This document shows, piece after piece, positions 1 through 7,987 of a DNA stretch of 64,000 nucleotides; positions within the stretch are counted from its first letter, which is position 1; every line of letters starts with the position of its first letter. The DNA comes from Marinobacter orientalis. GTDB taxonomy: Bacteria; Pseudomonadota; Gammaproteobacteria; Pseudomonadales; Oleiphilaceae. A program made the position numbers and the translations under genes. Location: contig NZ_SRZX01000007.1 in the NCBI RefSeq assembly GCF_004792665.1, positions 89,853 to 153,852 of the forward strand. The letters are read 5' to 3'. The notes beneath the pieces are model-generated. The model did no database searches. It had not been told where the DNA came from and worked only from the letters and a program-made list of their open reading frames with translations.

Positions 1-1
1 T

Positions 2-379
2 GCCTCCGGTTTCAATCCGGTCAGGAGCCTGGGTCTGGCAGGTTTGCGGCTCCACCTGGCAATCGACGATTTTGGTATTGAACCATTTTCCCTGCTGGCT
101 CTTCAGGAGTTCAGGATGGACAGTGTGAAGATCGACAGAGAACTGATCAGGAACGCTGGCCAGGGTGGTAATGCAGACCGAATACTCGGGGCCATAATCG
201 CTATGGCTCACGCCATAGACGTCCAGGTGGTTGCAGTGGGCGTTGAAACGGACCAGCAATTGCAATTCCTGTCCCATGCCGGCTGCGATTATGCCCAGGG
301 TTTCCTGTTCTCCAGGCCCCTGCGCCAGGACGATTTCGAGGCACTGCTAGAACGGGAGCGCCAGAAAAAGCCTTGTTGA
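2..379 (+). CDS. C-terminal part of an EAL-domain protein (left-truncated)
   Basis: The reading frame is open from the window edge, so only the last part of an EAL (c-di-GMP phosphodiesterase type) domain is seen. It contains IDDFG, then VKIDREL, then GVET and a YAQGFLFSRPL ending, which are the late EAL blocks in the correct order. The block after DDFG is IEPFSLL where active enzymes have TGYSSL. The acidic residue normally preceding GVET is valine (AVGVET). Both changes suggest weak or lost catalysis and perhaps a c-di-GMP binding or scaffolding role. The N-terminal domains lie outside the window. The family assignment is firm; activity is inferred. Confidence 0.8.
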   Translation, partial: ASGFNPVRSLGLAGLRLHLAIDDFGIEPFSLLALQEFRMDSVKIDRELIRNAGQGGNADRILGAIIAMAHAIDVQVVAVGVETDQQLQFLSHAGCDYAQGFLFSRPLRQDDFEALLERERQKKPC

Positions 380-428
380 AGGCAAAGGATAAAAGAGGCT
401 TCCGGAGACACCTGCGCCTGATTCAGTT

Positions 429-1220
429 TCAGTTACGCCAGAACTGGGGCGAGAACATCACGAACACACTCAGAAGCTCCAACCGCCCCAACAGCATCGC
501 CATCATAAGCACCCACTTCGCTGCATCAGGCAATGGCTGGAAATTTCCCGCCGGGCCGATCGTGTCACCCAGGCCCGGGCCCACGTTTGCCAATGCCGTA
601 GCCGCCCCGCTCAGGCTTGTTGTCAGATCTAGCCTCAGCAGCGCCAGAACTGATGCGACAACTGGAACATCTTCATGCCGCCGCTGGTTGATCCCGCAGT
701 AGCGGCTGGGCCTGACCATTCAGTAGCCTGACGAACAGGAAGAATGGAATGCCACCAAGCATCATGAAGACAGTAGACGCGAAAAGAATCGAAAGCTGGC
801 TGTACTGCCCCATCGAGCTGTCAGACGTCGAATAACCGCCTGTCGAGACCGTGGTCAGGGCATGGTTGAGCGCATTGAACAGATCCATTCCCAGGAGCCA
901 GTAAACGGAAATGCAGCTGACGGTCAGAATCAGGTAACTGAATACCAGCCCTCGAGCCAGACGGTTAGTGCGTGGAACCGCCTTCTCAGCCCATTCAGAG
1001 GATTCCGTGGCAAACAGGCGCATACCACCAATTCTGAGAAACGGCAGGATTGCCACGGCCATACCAATGATTCCGATACCGCCCAGCAGATATTCGCGGA
1101 CTTCACAAATGCCAGCCAATCCGGTGTCTCTCCATACACTAAAAGATTAACCGGAAGTGTCATGAAAAAGCTGAGGAGGATCAGCAGGAATCCCTCGCTG
1201 GTATGTGCGACGATTTTCAG
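429..1220 (-). pseudogene. trkH: Decayed trkH (potassium transporter) remnant
   Basis: Three TrkH-like blocks lie in order on the minus strand but in different frames. Block one (about 1220-1100) resembles the EGFL...ALPF helix region. Block two (about 1100-680) begins with LLGGIGIIGMAVAILP, runs through GGYSTSDSSMG and stops early. Block three (about 660-429) reads LANVGPGLGDTIGPAGNF and ends LLSVFVMFSPQFWRN, like the normal TrkH C-terminus. The N-terminus, the first pore loop and roughly 150-200 residues holding the third pore segment are missing, and there is a frameshift near 1100. A TrkH of about 480 residues cannot be made. Intact ktrAB lies next to it on the other strand. Confidence 0.85.
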
Positions 1221-1269
1221 CTATACCACTTCTTTTACACTACATGGAGTCCGGGGGACAGTCGCGCGC

Positions 1270-1923
1270 ATGGTTGAAAAGCAGCAGTTTATTGTCATTG
1301 GCCTTGGCATTTTCGGAGCAACCGTTGCCAGGGAGCTGACCCGGCTGGGGCATGAGGTCCTTGGTATCGACTCGGATGAGAATCGCGTCGACCGACTGTC
1401 GGAGGAGTTAACCCATGCAGTGATCGCTGATGTAACTGATGAAAACGCCCTCGTTGAATTAAACGCTGGCAGTTACGATGCAGCGGTGGTCGCCATTGGT
1501 CGAAATGTCGAGGCCACCATGCTGGCAACCCTGCAACTCTGCGAACTTGGGGTGGAAAAGGTATGGGCCAAGGCACTGACACACCAGCACCACCGGATTC
1601 TGGAACGGCTCGGAGCAACCCGTATCATAGCGCCGGAACACGAAATGGGTATCCGGATCTCCCAGGAACTGAACTACCCGATGGTGCACGATTACCTTGG
1701 ACTCGACGATGATTACTTTATCGTCGATTTTCACACCACAGAGGATCTCATCGACAAGACCATTGGCGAGATCATAAATGGTGAGCCTGTTGAAGCACTC
1801 GTTGTTAAGCGGATGAAGGAGGCGCACCCTCATCCGGATCATAGCTGGAAGATACGCAATGGAGACCGGATTGTACTGGGCGGCCAGTTGGAAGACCTTA
1901 GAGATCTCGTTAACCGCCTATGA
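1270..1923 (+). CDS. ktrA: Ktr/Trk potassium uptake regulatory subunit (RCK domain), KtrA
   Basis: This 217-residue cytoplasmic protein is expected to gate the KtrB channel through nucleotide binding. The N-terminal RCK/Rossmann domain has G11-x-G13-x-x-G16 (GLGIFG) and an acidic residue at the end of strand two (GIDSDEN). A C-terminal RCK_C domain follows from about residue 135. The frame stays open upstream to about 862, but the ATG at 1270 gives the usual KtrA length and has a GGGGGA ribosome site about ten bases ahead. The upstream extension is antisense to the trkH remnant. Its stop overlaps the ktrB start by four bases (ATGA), so the two subunits are translationally coupled. Confidence 0.9.
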   Translation: MVEKQQFIVIGLGIFGATVARELTRLGHEVLGIDSDENRVDRLSEELTHAVIADVTDENALVELNAGSYDAAVVAIGRNVEATMLATLQLCELGVEKVWAKALTHQHHRILERLGATRIIAPEHEMGIRISQELNYPMVHDYLGLDDDYFIVDFHTTEDLIDKTIGEIINGEPVEALVVKRMKEAHPHPDHSWKIRNGDRIVLGGQLEDLRDLVNRL

Positions 1924-3290
1924 AAATACATTTTCTGGATCTGGTGTCGGATCGCACCACTGGCAAAGGATCAGGTCGCAAGGCGGGCATCAATCCTCCC
2001 CGACTGCTGCTTGAATCGTTTCTGGTGCTGATAGCAATTGGCGCCGGCCTGCTGAAACTGCCTTTTGCCACCGTCGAACCCGTTACCTGGATGGAAGCTG
2101 CATTTACTGCAACGTCAGCAGTGACCGTTACCGGTTTGATCGTTGTGGATACGGGCAGCCAGTTCACGCTGTTCGGCCAATTGGTCATCTTGACCCTGAT
2201 TCAGCTCGGGGGCCTGGGACTGATGACATTTGCGGTATTAACCGCCCTCGCCCTGGGTTTCAAACTTCGTCTGAAACAGCAGCTCGTCGCCCAGGAAGCT
2301 TTCAATGAAATCTCGCTCCAGACGGCCGGAGGGGCCGGTAAGTCCATTGCGGTTTTTGCGTTGACTGCAGAAGCCATCGGTATTGTAGTCCTGAGCCTGT
2401 TCTTTGTGCCCGAGCTGGGCTGGAAGGACGGTCTTTACGAGGCGCTGTTCTACACGATTTCTGCATTCAACAATGCCGGCTTTGCATTATCACCCGATAG
2501 CCTGTCAGCGTATGTGGATCACCCGGGCATCAGCCTCTCGGTCACTGCGCTGTTCATAACCGGCGGCCTCGGCTACATTGTCATGATGGAGCTATTGGAC
2601 AGGCGCAGCTGGTCGCGGTTATCCGTATACGTAAAAGTGATTCTGCTGGCCACTCTGCTCCTCAACGTGACGGCAACTGGCGCCATTCTGCTTCTGGAAT
2701 TTGGCAATCCGGCCACCCTCGGCGCCCTCGACAGTTTCTGGGATAAGCTTCTGGCGGCCTGGTTTCAGGGGGTGACGCCACGAACGGCTGGTTTCAACAC
2801 TTTTGATATTGGCGCGTTAACCGCCGGAACCAGTGTTTTTATGTTGCTTCTGATGTTTATTGGCGGCGCACCCAATTCCACGGCCAGTGGCATCAAGATC
2901 TCTTCGTTCGTCATCCTTATTGCGGCAACCCGATCGTTCCTCCGGGGGAGTCACGACGTCAGTCTTCTTCGACGCTCTCTGAGCAGCGAGACAGTCCTCA
3001 AGGCGCTGGCGACCGCGACTATCGGCATGGCGGTCGTCTTCGTGGCTGTACTCACCCTGAGCATTCTGGTGGAAGATGATTTTCTCGACATAGCCTTTGA
3101 AGTAGTCTCCGCGTTCGGCACTGTCGGCCTGTCCCGGGGCACAACCGGCGAACTTGGCACAGCAGGCCAGTTGGTGATCATGGCGGTCATGCTGATAGGC
3201 CGTCTTGGTCCTCTCACTCTGGGATACACCCTGACAGCGCGGCGAAAATCCCACGTTCGCTATGCCAGGACCGAGTTCCCCGTTGGTTAA
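1920..3290 (+). CDS. ktrB: Ktr-type potassium transporter membrane subunit, KtrB
   Basis: This is a 456-residue inner-membrane K+ uptake subunit of the Trk/Ktr/HKT superfamily. All four pore-loop filters are visible in order: TVTGL near residues 69-73, FNNAGF, PRTAGFN and FGTVGLS. Each has its single key glycine, and the hydrophobic M1-P-M2 units lie between them. Many relatives are Na+-dependent. The ATG overlaps the ktrA stop by four bases. Because the neighbouring trkH is destroyed, this pair may be an important K+ uptake route here, unless other systems lie elsewhere in the genome. Confidence 0.92.
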   Translation: MKIHFLDLVSDRTTGKGSGRKAGINPPRLLLESFLVLIAIGAGLLKLPFATVEPVTWMEAAFTATSAVTVTGLIVVDTGSQFTLFGQLVILTLIQLGGLGLMTFAVLTALALGFKLRLKQQLVAQEAFNEISLQTAGGAGKSIAVFALTAEAIGIVVLSLFFVPELGWKDGLYEALFYTISAFNNAGFALSPDSLSAYVDHPGISLSVTALFITGGLGYIVMMELLDRRSWSRLSVYVKVILLATLLLNVTATGAILLLEFGNPATLGALDSFWDKLLAAWFQGVTPRTAGFNTFDIGALTAGTSVFMLLLMFIGGAPNSTASGIKISSFVILIAATRSFLRGSHDVSLLRRSLSSETVLKALATATIGMAVVFVAVLTLSILVEDDFLDIAFEVVSAFGTVGLSRGTTGELGTAGQLVIMAVMLIGRLGPLTLGYTLTARRKSHVRYARTEFPVG

Positions 3291-3297
3291 CAACCGT

Positions 3298-3487
3298 ATG
3301 GAACACAAAGAAAGTACACCCGAAGGCTTGCCAAAAGCGTATCTGGTCGCGGTTGATGGCTCAAACCAGGGAGAAGCACTGGTCGGGGCCGGTTTGCAAA
3401 TGGGGGCCCTTTCGCAAATCCACCACCGGCAGGCTTCTGAAACAGGCCAGTACCCTTGAAGTCATGTTTGTCCCGGTTCCCCGATAG
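3298..3487 (+). pseudogene. Universal stress protein (UspA-like) remnant, internally deleted
   Basis: The ATG starts eight bases after the ktrB stop. It encodes AYLVAVDGSNQGEALVGAG, a typical UspA first strand and helix. After about 40 codons the match jumps. In the next frame KSTTGRLLKQASTLEVMFVPV resembles the closing G-S-x-x-x-x-L-L helix and last strand of a Usp domain, ending at a TAG at 3485-3487. About 80 central residues of the roughly 140-residue family are absent, and the two ends are out of frame. I read it as a deletion relic. A coding function is unlikely. Confidence 0.6.
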
Positions 3488-3803
3488 CATTCCCTTAACG
3501 CACGAAAGTGCGCGGGAATATTGACCGCCGGAAGGCCTACTTCCTTTCCTCCGATTGCGCGGACTGCACAATCAAAACCCTGTTGCGCGGATTTGGACCA
3601 AGGCCCATTAACAGCAAACAGCACCATGACTTCTTGCTATGACAAATTTCAGTATATTCAGAGATTGAGAGTTTGCAAAAAGCTGTCGTGAATTTCTGGA
3701 AGTAAATGGCCTAACCCCTTTTACGATGATTCCCGAGTCTAAAAAATGGTTGCCGGGTTGGCCAGGTACGCCAGATTTAGTGCTTTGGTTGGTCATTTAT
3801 TGC
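3488..3803. other. Gene-poor stretch with a possible second Usp-like relic
   Basis: No convincing intact gene lies between the Usp remnant and ectD. On the minus strand from 3627 down to about 3480 the translation begins MVLFAVNGPWSKSAQQGFDC, which has the strand-helix look of a UspA start. It has no recognisable continuation and no good ribosome site. It may be another eroded stress-protein fragment, or chance. The rest (about 3630-3800) is relatively AT-rich, and I recognise nothing in it. Confidence 0.35.
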
Positions 3804-4739
3804 TCATGCCAGTTCCGGAAAATCGTCATGCATGGTCAGGGGTGTTGTGTTTTCCCGGGCCCCCAGGAAGTCGGGCCGTTCCGAATTGGCGGCATAGGGC
3901 TCTTTCAGGAGGTTGTCGACACTATTGTAGACAAAGAACAGATTGGACCTGGGCCAGGGAGATATGTTGGCATTTGATGCGTGCAGAGTGTTGCACTCAA
4001 ACAGCATCAGCGAACCTGCAGGCCCCTTGGGCGCCTGAATACCGCCGCGATCGGCCATCATCTTGAGGGCCTTCTGGTCCGGAATCCCCAATCGCTGGGA
4101 CCGGAGGGATTGTCGCCAGTTGAGGTCCGGCGTTTCACCCACACACGGGATGAAGTAATGATGGGAGCCGGGAATCAGCATCAGCGGTCCATTGAATTCG
4201 CTGTTGTCCGTGAGCATCAGCGAGGCGCTGACCGCCCGCATGCGGGGCATGCCATCTTCACTGTGCCACGTCTCGAAATCCGAGTGCCAGTAAAACCCGC
4301 TGCCTTCGAACCCCAACTTGTCATTAATCCGCGATTGATGAATGTAGACCTCGCTGCCGAGCAACTGTCTGACCATGCCCAGGATACGGGGGTCTCGGGT
4401 CAGGCGGCTGAAGTGCTCGGAAAACTCATGCATGGCGAACACTGAGCGGATGTCACCAGTGGTAGGGTCCCGGATAACCTGGTCTGATGCCAACAGTTCC
4501 TTGTCCTGCGCCATCTCAAGAAGTTCGTCGAAGAAAGGAGCCATCCGCTCCTGATTGAAGAACCCTTCAAACCACAGAAAGCCATCCCGCTCATACTTTG
4601 ATAACGCGACCTCATCCAGTGGTCCGTGCCAGCGGTATTTATTGCCGGAATGGACCACGGGATCGGTTCGGATAAAAGGAGCGACCCGATCTTCCGACTC
4701 TTTCAGGCGTGAAGGAAAGGCATCACTGGCCTGGCTCAT
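3804..4739 (-). CDS. ectD: Ectoine 5-hydroxylase, EctD
   Basis: This 311-residue Fe(II)/2-oxoglutarate dioxygenase of the phytanoyl-CoA hydroxylase superfamily converts ectoine to 5-hydroxyectoine. The iron triad is visible as H152-x-D154 in FYWHSDFETWH and H253 in FECNTLHASN. The spacer contains the EctD signature continuing through SEDGMPRMRAV. Length is typical. It starts 12 bases after the egtD stop with an AGGGG ribosome site, so it appears to be the third gene of an egtB-egtD-ectD operon. No ectABC genes are in the window, so ectoine must be made from another locus or imported. Confidence 0.93.
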   Translation of the reverse strand: MSQASDAFPSRLKESEDRVAPFIRTDPVVHSGNKYRWHGPLDEVALSKYERDGFLWFEGFFNQERMAPFFDELLEMAQDKELLASDQVIRDPTTGDIRSVFAMHEFSEHFSRLTRDPRILGMVRQLLGSEVYIHQSRINDKLGFEGSGFYWHSDFETWHSEDGMPRMRAVSASLMLTDNSEFNGPLMLIPGSHHYFIPCVGETPDLNWRQSLRSQRLGIPDQKALKMMADRGGIQAPKGPAGSLMLFECNTLHASNANISPWPRSNLFFVYNSVDNLLKEPYAANSERPDFLGARENTTPLTMHDDFPELA

Positions 4740-4751
4740 GGTAAAACCCCT

Positions 4752-5723
4752 TTATCTTGAACTGGATATCAAATAATGGATGCTGAACAGCCCGTCGTCG
4801 TCAAACCAGACCCTGCGGCTCGAGAAACCAGCGCGGCCAGCTAATCGCTGGAAGCCGGGAATGGAGTACTTATAAGAGTTTTCGGTATGGATCGACTCCC
4901 CTTTCCTGAAACGAATGGACTTGGTATTCAGGGACAACACCTGAAAGTCCCGACTATCCAGATGCATCTCGATTCGTGACTGTCGTTCATTGAAGAACGC
5001 CCGGTGGCTGAACCCCTCCCGCTCGATGTCAAACCCCAGCTCTTTGCGCAATCGATCCAGAAGGTTCAGGTTGAATTCTGCAGTGATGCCATCGGCGTCA
5101 TTGTAAGCCGACTCCAGAATGGCGTGGTCCTTGAGAAGATCCACTCCAACAAGCAGACCGCTTCCAGTGGGCAGGCAGCGGCGCAGACTGATCAGAAAAC
5201 GTTCAGCCGCTTCCGGGGTAAAATTGCCAATACTGGAGCCGGGGAAGAAGGTAACCAGTCGCTTCGGACTGATGCCCTCCGGTAAAGCGACCCCCCGGGT
5301 GAAATCCGCACAGGCGGCATGCACCTCGAGCCACGGGTAATCCGCCGCAAGGCGACGGGTACTGCTGACCAGGAAATCCCGGGAAATATCGACGCCCAGA
5401 TAGCACCGTACCGAGAGTGACTCGAGTAAAAGGCGGACCTTGCGACTTGCACCACTGCCCAGTTCCACCAGGGTTGCGTCCTTGCCGGCCAGCTCTGCGA
5501 TTTCGGGCATCGCCTGCCGGAGAATCGCCTCCTCTGTCCTTGTCGGATAATATTCCGGGAGTTCACATATTTTCTCGAAAAGCTCTGAACCTTTCTGATC
5601 GTAAAGGTATTTGGGGGAACAGTATTTTGGCCTGGAGCTCAGTCCCGCGATCACTTCTTGCGCCATCGTGGGGAAGTTGTCTTCAGACAGCTGATTGTGA
5701 AAATGAATCTCTGCAATGTTCAC
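4752..5723 (-). CDS. egtD: L-histidine N-alpha-methyltransferase, EgtD
   Basis: This SAM-dependent enzyme trimethylates histidine to hercynine, the first step of ergothioneine synthesis. The SAM site is LVELGSGASRKVRLLL (ELGSG at residues 87-91), preceded by the family block LPEYYPTRTEEAILR. I chose the GTG at 5723 because it gives 323 residues and the family N-terminal length before GLSSRPK. It overlaps the end of egtB by 41 bases. An ATG at 5666 lies just past the egtB stop and would give 304 residues, so the start is not certain. It lies between egtB and ectD in one operon. Confidence 0.9.
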   Translation of the reverse strand: MNIAEIHFHNQLSEDNFPTMAQEVIAGLSSRPKYCSPKYLYDQKGSELFEKICELPEYYPTRTEEAILRQAMPEIAELAGKDATLVELGSGASRKVRLLLESLSVRCYLGVDISRDFLVSSTRRLAADYPWLEVHAACADFTRGVALPEGISPKRLVTFFPGSSIGNFTPEAAERFLISLRRCLPTGSGLLVGVDLLKDHAILESAYNDADGITAEFNLNLLDRLRKELGFDIEREGFSHRAFFNERQSRIEMHLDSRDFQVLSLNTKSIRFRKGESIHTENSYKYSIPGFQRLAGRAGFSSRRVWFDDDGLFSIHYLISSSR

Positions 5724-7047
5724 CGGTAGCCTCCCTGGCAAGTCTGAACCCTGAAAAGGCCCAGCGGGCTGATGGCGGGAAAAAATTGCGGTACGTAGGC
5801 CGGACATGGCTGGCAGGAGTGGCGCAACACCCTCCCCTCAGCACCATCTGCCCGGACATGAATTTGCCGTTGTACTCGCCGAGACTCCCGGAGAGTGTCC
5901 TGAACCCCGGATAAGGCCTGTAGGCGCTGCCCGTCCATTCCCAGACATCGCCAAACATCTGCAACGGCGGATCTTGCGGGTTGCGGACAGTGCCAGCCTC
6001 GGTGGCAACTGGTTGCAGGTAGCCGCTATCAGCAAAATTGCCGTTCAAGTCCCGGGTATTGACGGCGGCGTGCTCCCATTCCGCTTCGGTGGGCAGGCGT
6101 CCCCCCGCCCAGCGCGCGAAGGCATCAGCCTCGTAAAAACTGACATGGCACACCGGCGCAGCGGTATCCACCGGGAGCAAACCTGTCAGAGTAAAGTGAT
6201 ACCACCTCTCCCCGTCCCGGACCCAATACAGGGGCGCCGTCCAGCCCTTCTCCCGGATCAGGTGCCAGCCGTCCGAGAGCCAGAGGGCCGGGTCCTGATA
6301 ACCGCCCTGCTCCATGAAACGTATATACTCCTGGTTGGTCACCGGGCGCGTTGCCAGCTCGAAAGGTTCGAGGTACTGGCGATGTGCCGGCCGTTCGTTG
6401 TCGAAGGCAAACGCCTCGCTGTCCGGCTCCAGGCCGATGGTCAACAGTCCGCCTTCGTAGGTCCGCCATCCCATGGGCGCGGGGCGACGCGTTGGCGGGA
6501 CCTTCAGGCGCTTGCTATAGATCGGTCGCAGCGGGTTCTGGGCCAGAATGTGCTTGATGTCCATGGCCAGCAGTTCCTGGTGCTGCTGTTCATGGTGGAT
6601 GCCCAGGCAGACCCGTTCGGCAATGGCGCGGCTATGCTCCGACGGCGCATTGCACAGCAACAGCTCCATGGCTTCATCCACGTAATGCCGGTAACGATAG
6701 ACGTCAGCTACGGTCGGCCGGGAAAGCAACCCACGCCTGGGCCGGGGAAAAGGGCTGCTGTGGGTTTCATAATAGGAATTGAACAGATAGTCATAGCTGT
6801 CGTTCTGGGACACATAGCCCTTCACAAACGGCTTTAGTAAAAAGGCTTCAAAAAACCAGGTAACATGGGCGAGATGCCATTTTGGCGGGCTGACGTCGTC
6901 CATGCTCTGGATGACGTAATCTTCGGTCTCCAGGGGAATACACAACTGTTCGGTAACAGCCCGAACGTCCCTGAAAGCTTCCAGCCAGCCTTCCGGCGAA
7001 GTGGGCTCATCGGCGAGAGCGGGGTAAAGCGGTTCCGCATGGGACAT
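5683..7047 (-). CDS. egtB: Ergothioneine biosynthesis sulfoxide synthase, EgtB
   Basis: EgtB is a non-haem iron enzyme that joins hercynine to a thiol donor with O2. The 454 residues show an N-terminal DinB-like domain with iron ligands H58 (KWHLAH) and the H152-x-x-x-H156 helix (HHEQQHQELL). A C-terminal FGE/sulfatase-modifying domain follows, with GGRLPTEAEWEHA and a GGCCATP...RPTYRNFF end. It is the first gene of the egtB-egtD-ectD operon. No egtA, egtC or egtE lies nearby, so the thiol donor and the final C-S lyase step must be supplied elsewhere. A tandem 18-base repeat lies just upstream. Confidence 0.92.
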   Translation of the reverse strand: MSHAEPLYPALADEPTSPEGWLEAFRDVRAVTEQLCIPLETEDYVIQSMDDVSPPKWHLAHVTWFFEAFLLKPFVKGYVSQNDSYDYLFNSYYETHSSPFPRPRRGLLSRPTVADVYRYRHYVDEAMELLLCNAPSEHSRAIAERVCLGIHHEQQHQELLAMDIKHILAQNPLRPIYSKRLKVPPTRRPAPMGWRTYEGGLLTIGLEPDSEAFAFDNERPAHRQYLEPFELATRPVTNQEYIRFMEQGGYQDPALWLSDGWHLIREKGWTAPLYWVRDGERWYHFTLTGLLPVDTAAPVCHVSFYEADAFARWAGGRLPTEAEWEHAAVNTRDLNGNFADSGYLQPVATEAGTVRNPQDPPLQMFGDVWEWTGSAYRPYPGFRTLSGSLGEYNGKFMSGQMVLRGGCCATPASHVRPTYRNFFPPSARWAFSGFRLAREATGEHCRDSFSQSAV

Positions 7048-7061
7048 GGCGGCGTTCCTGT

Positions 7062-7097
7062 TTATGGGTCTTGCCCGTATTATGGGTCTTGCCCGTA
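7062..7097. repeat. Perfect tandem 18-bp repeat upstream of egtB
   Basis: The unit TTATGGGTCTTGCCCGTA occurs twice in direct succession, 15-50 bases ahead of the egtB start codon. Each copy contains a dyad GGG-N5-CCC flanked by TA/TA, so each could be a half-turn spaced operator. The position in the 5' region of the egt-ect operon suggests a regulatory role or a local slippage duplication. No regulator is identifiable from sequence. Confidence 0.6.
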
Positions 7098-7213
7098 GCC
7101 ATCAATGGCCAACCACCGGTACCTTAATCCTGCACGGCAGACACCAGGTCAGATGGCGCCTGCCGGCAGTGAGTCTGTTTTCAGGTTAGAGCCGTCAAAC
7201 AGGATCAGTCAAA

Positions 7214-7759
7214 TCAGTTTTCAACCTTATCCTCTGCGCCATCAGACATGCCTCCCACTCCCTGCTTGACGTTCTGCCAGGCGGAAGAGGTAGCCTGCTT
7301 GGTGTCCTCCCAGGCGCTGCGGCTAGTTTCCTTGGTGTTTTCCCAGGCCTGACTCATGGCGTCACTGGTCTGGTTCCACCAGCTTTCATCGTATTCCGGC
7401 AGTTCCTTGACCTCATCCTGGGTCGCTTCGATATGGACCTCGTAATCCTGATCGCCGAACTCGTTGGCGCCCTCACCTTCCATGCGCAGGGTGAAGGTGC
7501 CCCGCTCGGCTACGACATCACGACCACCCAGGCCCAGTACATCACCGGTCTTGATCACCAGTGAGTGGACCGACATGTTGTCGTCCATGAGGATGTTCTC
7601 TACCTCACCAATCTCCTCACCGTTGCTGTCGAAGACTTCTGCGTCCATCAGGTCATCCGCTGAATACAGCCCCTGGGCGGCATTGGCCGACAGGCTGAAA
7701 GCCATGGAACCGGCCACCAGAAAGATGCCCGTTGCCCGACTCAAGCGTGTGCGTATCAT
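7214..7759 (-). CDS. Exported PRC-barrel protein with repetitive amphipathic tail
   Basis: This 181-residue protein has a clear signal peptide (about residues 1-28, ending SANA-A). A PRC-barrel domain follows (about 30-115), containing DLMDAEVFDSNGEEIGEVENI and a HSLVIKTGD strand. The tail repeats an 11-residue unit three times (SQAWENTKETS, RSAWEDTKQAT, SSAWQNVKQGV), which resembles LEA-type or amphipathic helix repeats. It is probably periplasmic. PRC-barrel proteins of this type are often stress-linked, but the function is not known. It is a single gene divergent from the DUF748 gene. Confidence 0.8.
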   Translation of the reverse strand: MIRTRLSRATGIFLVAGSMAFSLSANAAQGLYSADDLMDAEVFDSNGEEIGEVENILMDDNMSVHSLVIKTGDVLGLGGRDVVAERGTFTLRMEGEGANEFGDQDYEVHIEATQDEVKELPEYDESWWNQTSDAMSQAWENTKETSRSAWEDTKQATSSAWQNVKQGVGGMSDGAEDKVEN

Positions 7760-7840
7760 AAGTGAACTCCTGTATTTGCTGTACTCCTGTGGGTTACCCC
7801 GTGCCAGGAGCGCGGGGTATTTGTACGCGATGAACAGCGA

Positions 7841-7918
7841 TCACGTTATCAGTAACGCTAGCAGCACCTGGATGATTTGGCTAATCAGCATTGCCACCCT
7901 CAATACCCATTTCGCCAT
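7841..7918 (-). CDS. Possible 25-residue membrane peptide
   Basis: An ATG-initiated frame encodes MAKWVLRVAMLISQIIQVLL and five more residues, a single hydrophobic helix with two basic residues near the start. It lies in the divergent gap between the PRC-barrel gene and the DUF748 gene. No good Shine-Dalgarno is seen and I recognise no family. It could be chance. Confidence 0.2.
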   Translation of the reverse strand: MAKWVLRVAMLISQIIQVLLALLIT

Positions 7919-7987
7919 ATCGACAAGGCGAGGTGATGGACAAATGAAGAAGTGACGCTGGGCAATGGCCTGTCTACACTGGGTATT

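Noticed and set aside
862..1269. N-terminal extension of the ktrA frame
   Set aside because: These 136 codons are antisense to the trkH relic, and the KtrA fold begins exactly at the ATG at 1270.
5806..6837. A 343-codon frame on the plus strand inside egtB
   Set aside because: It is antisense to egtB, whose iron ligands and FGE domain are clear.
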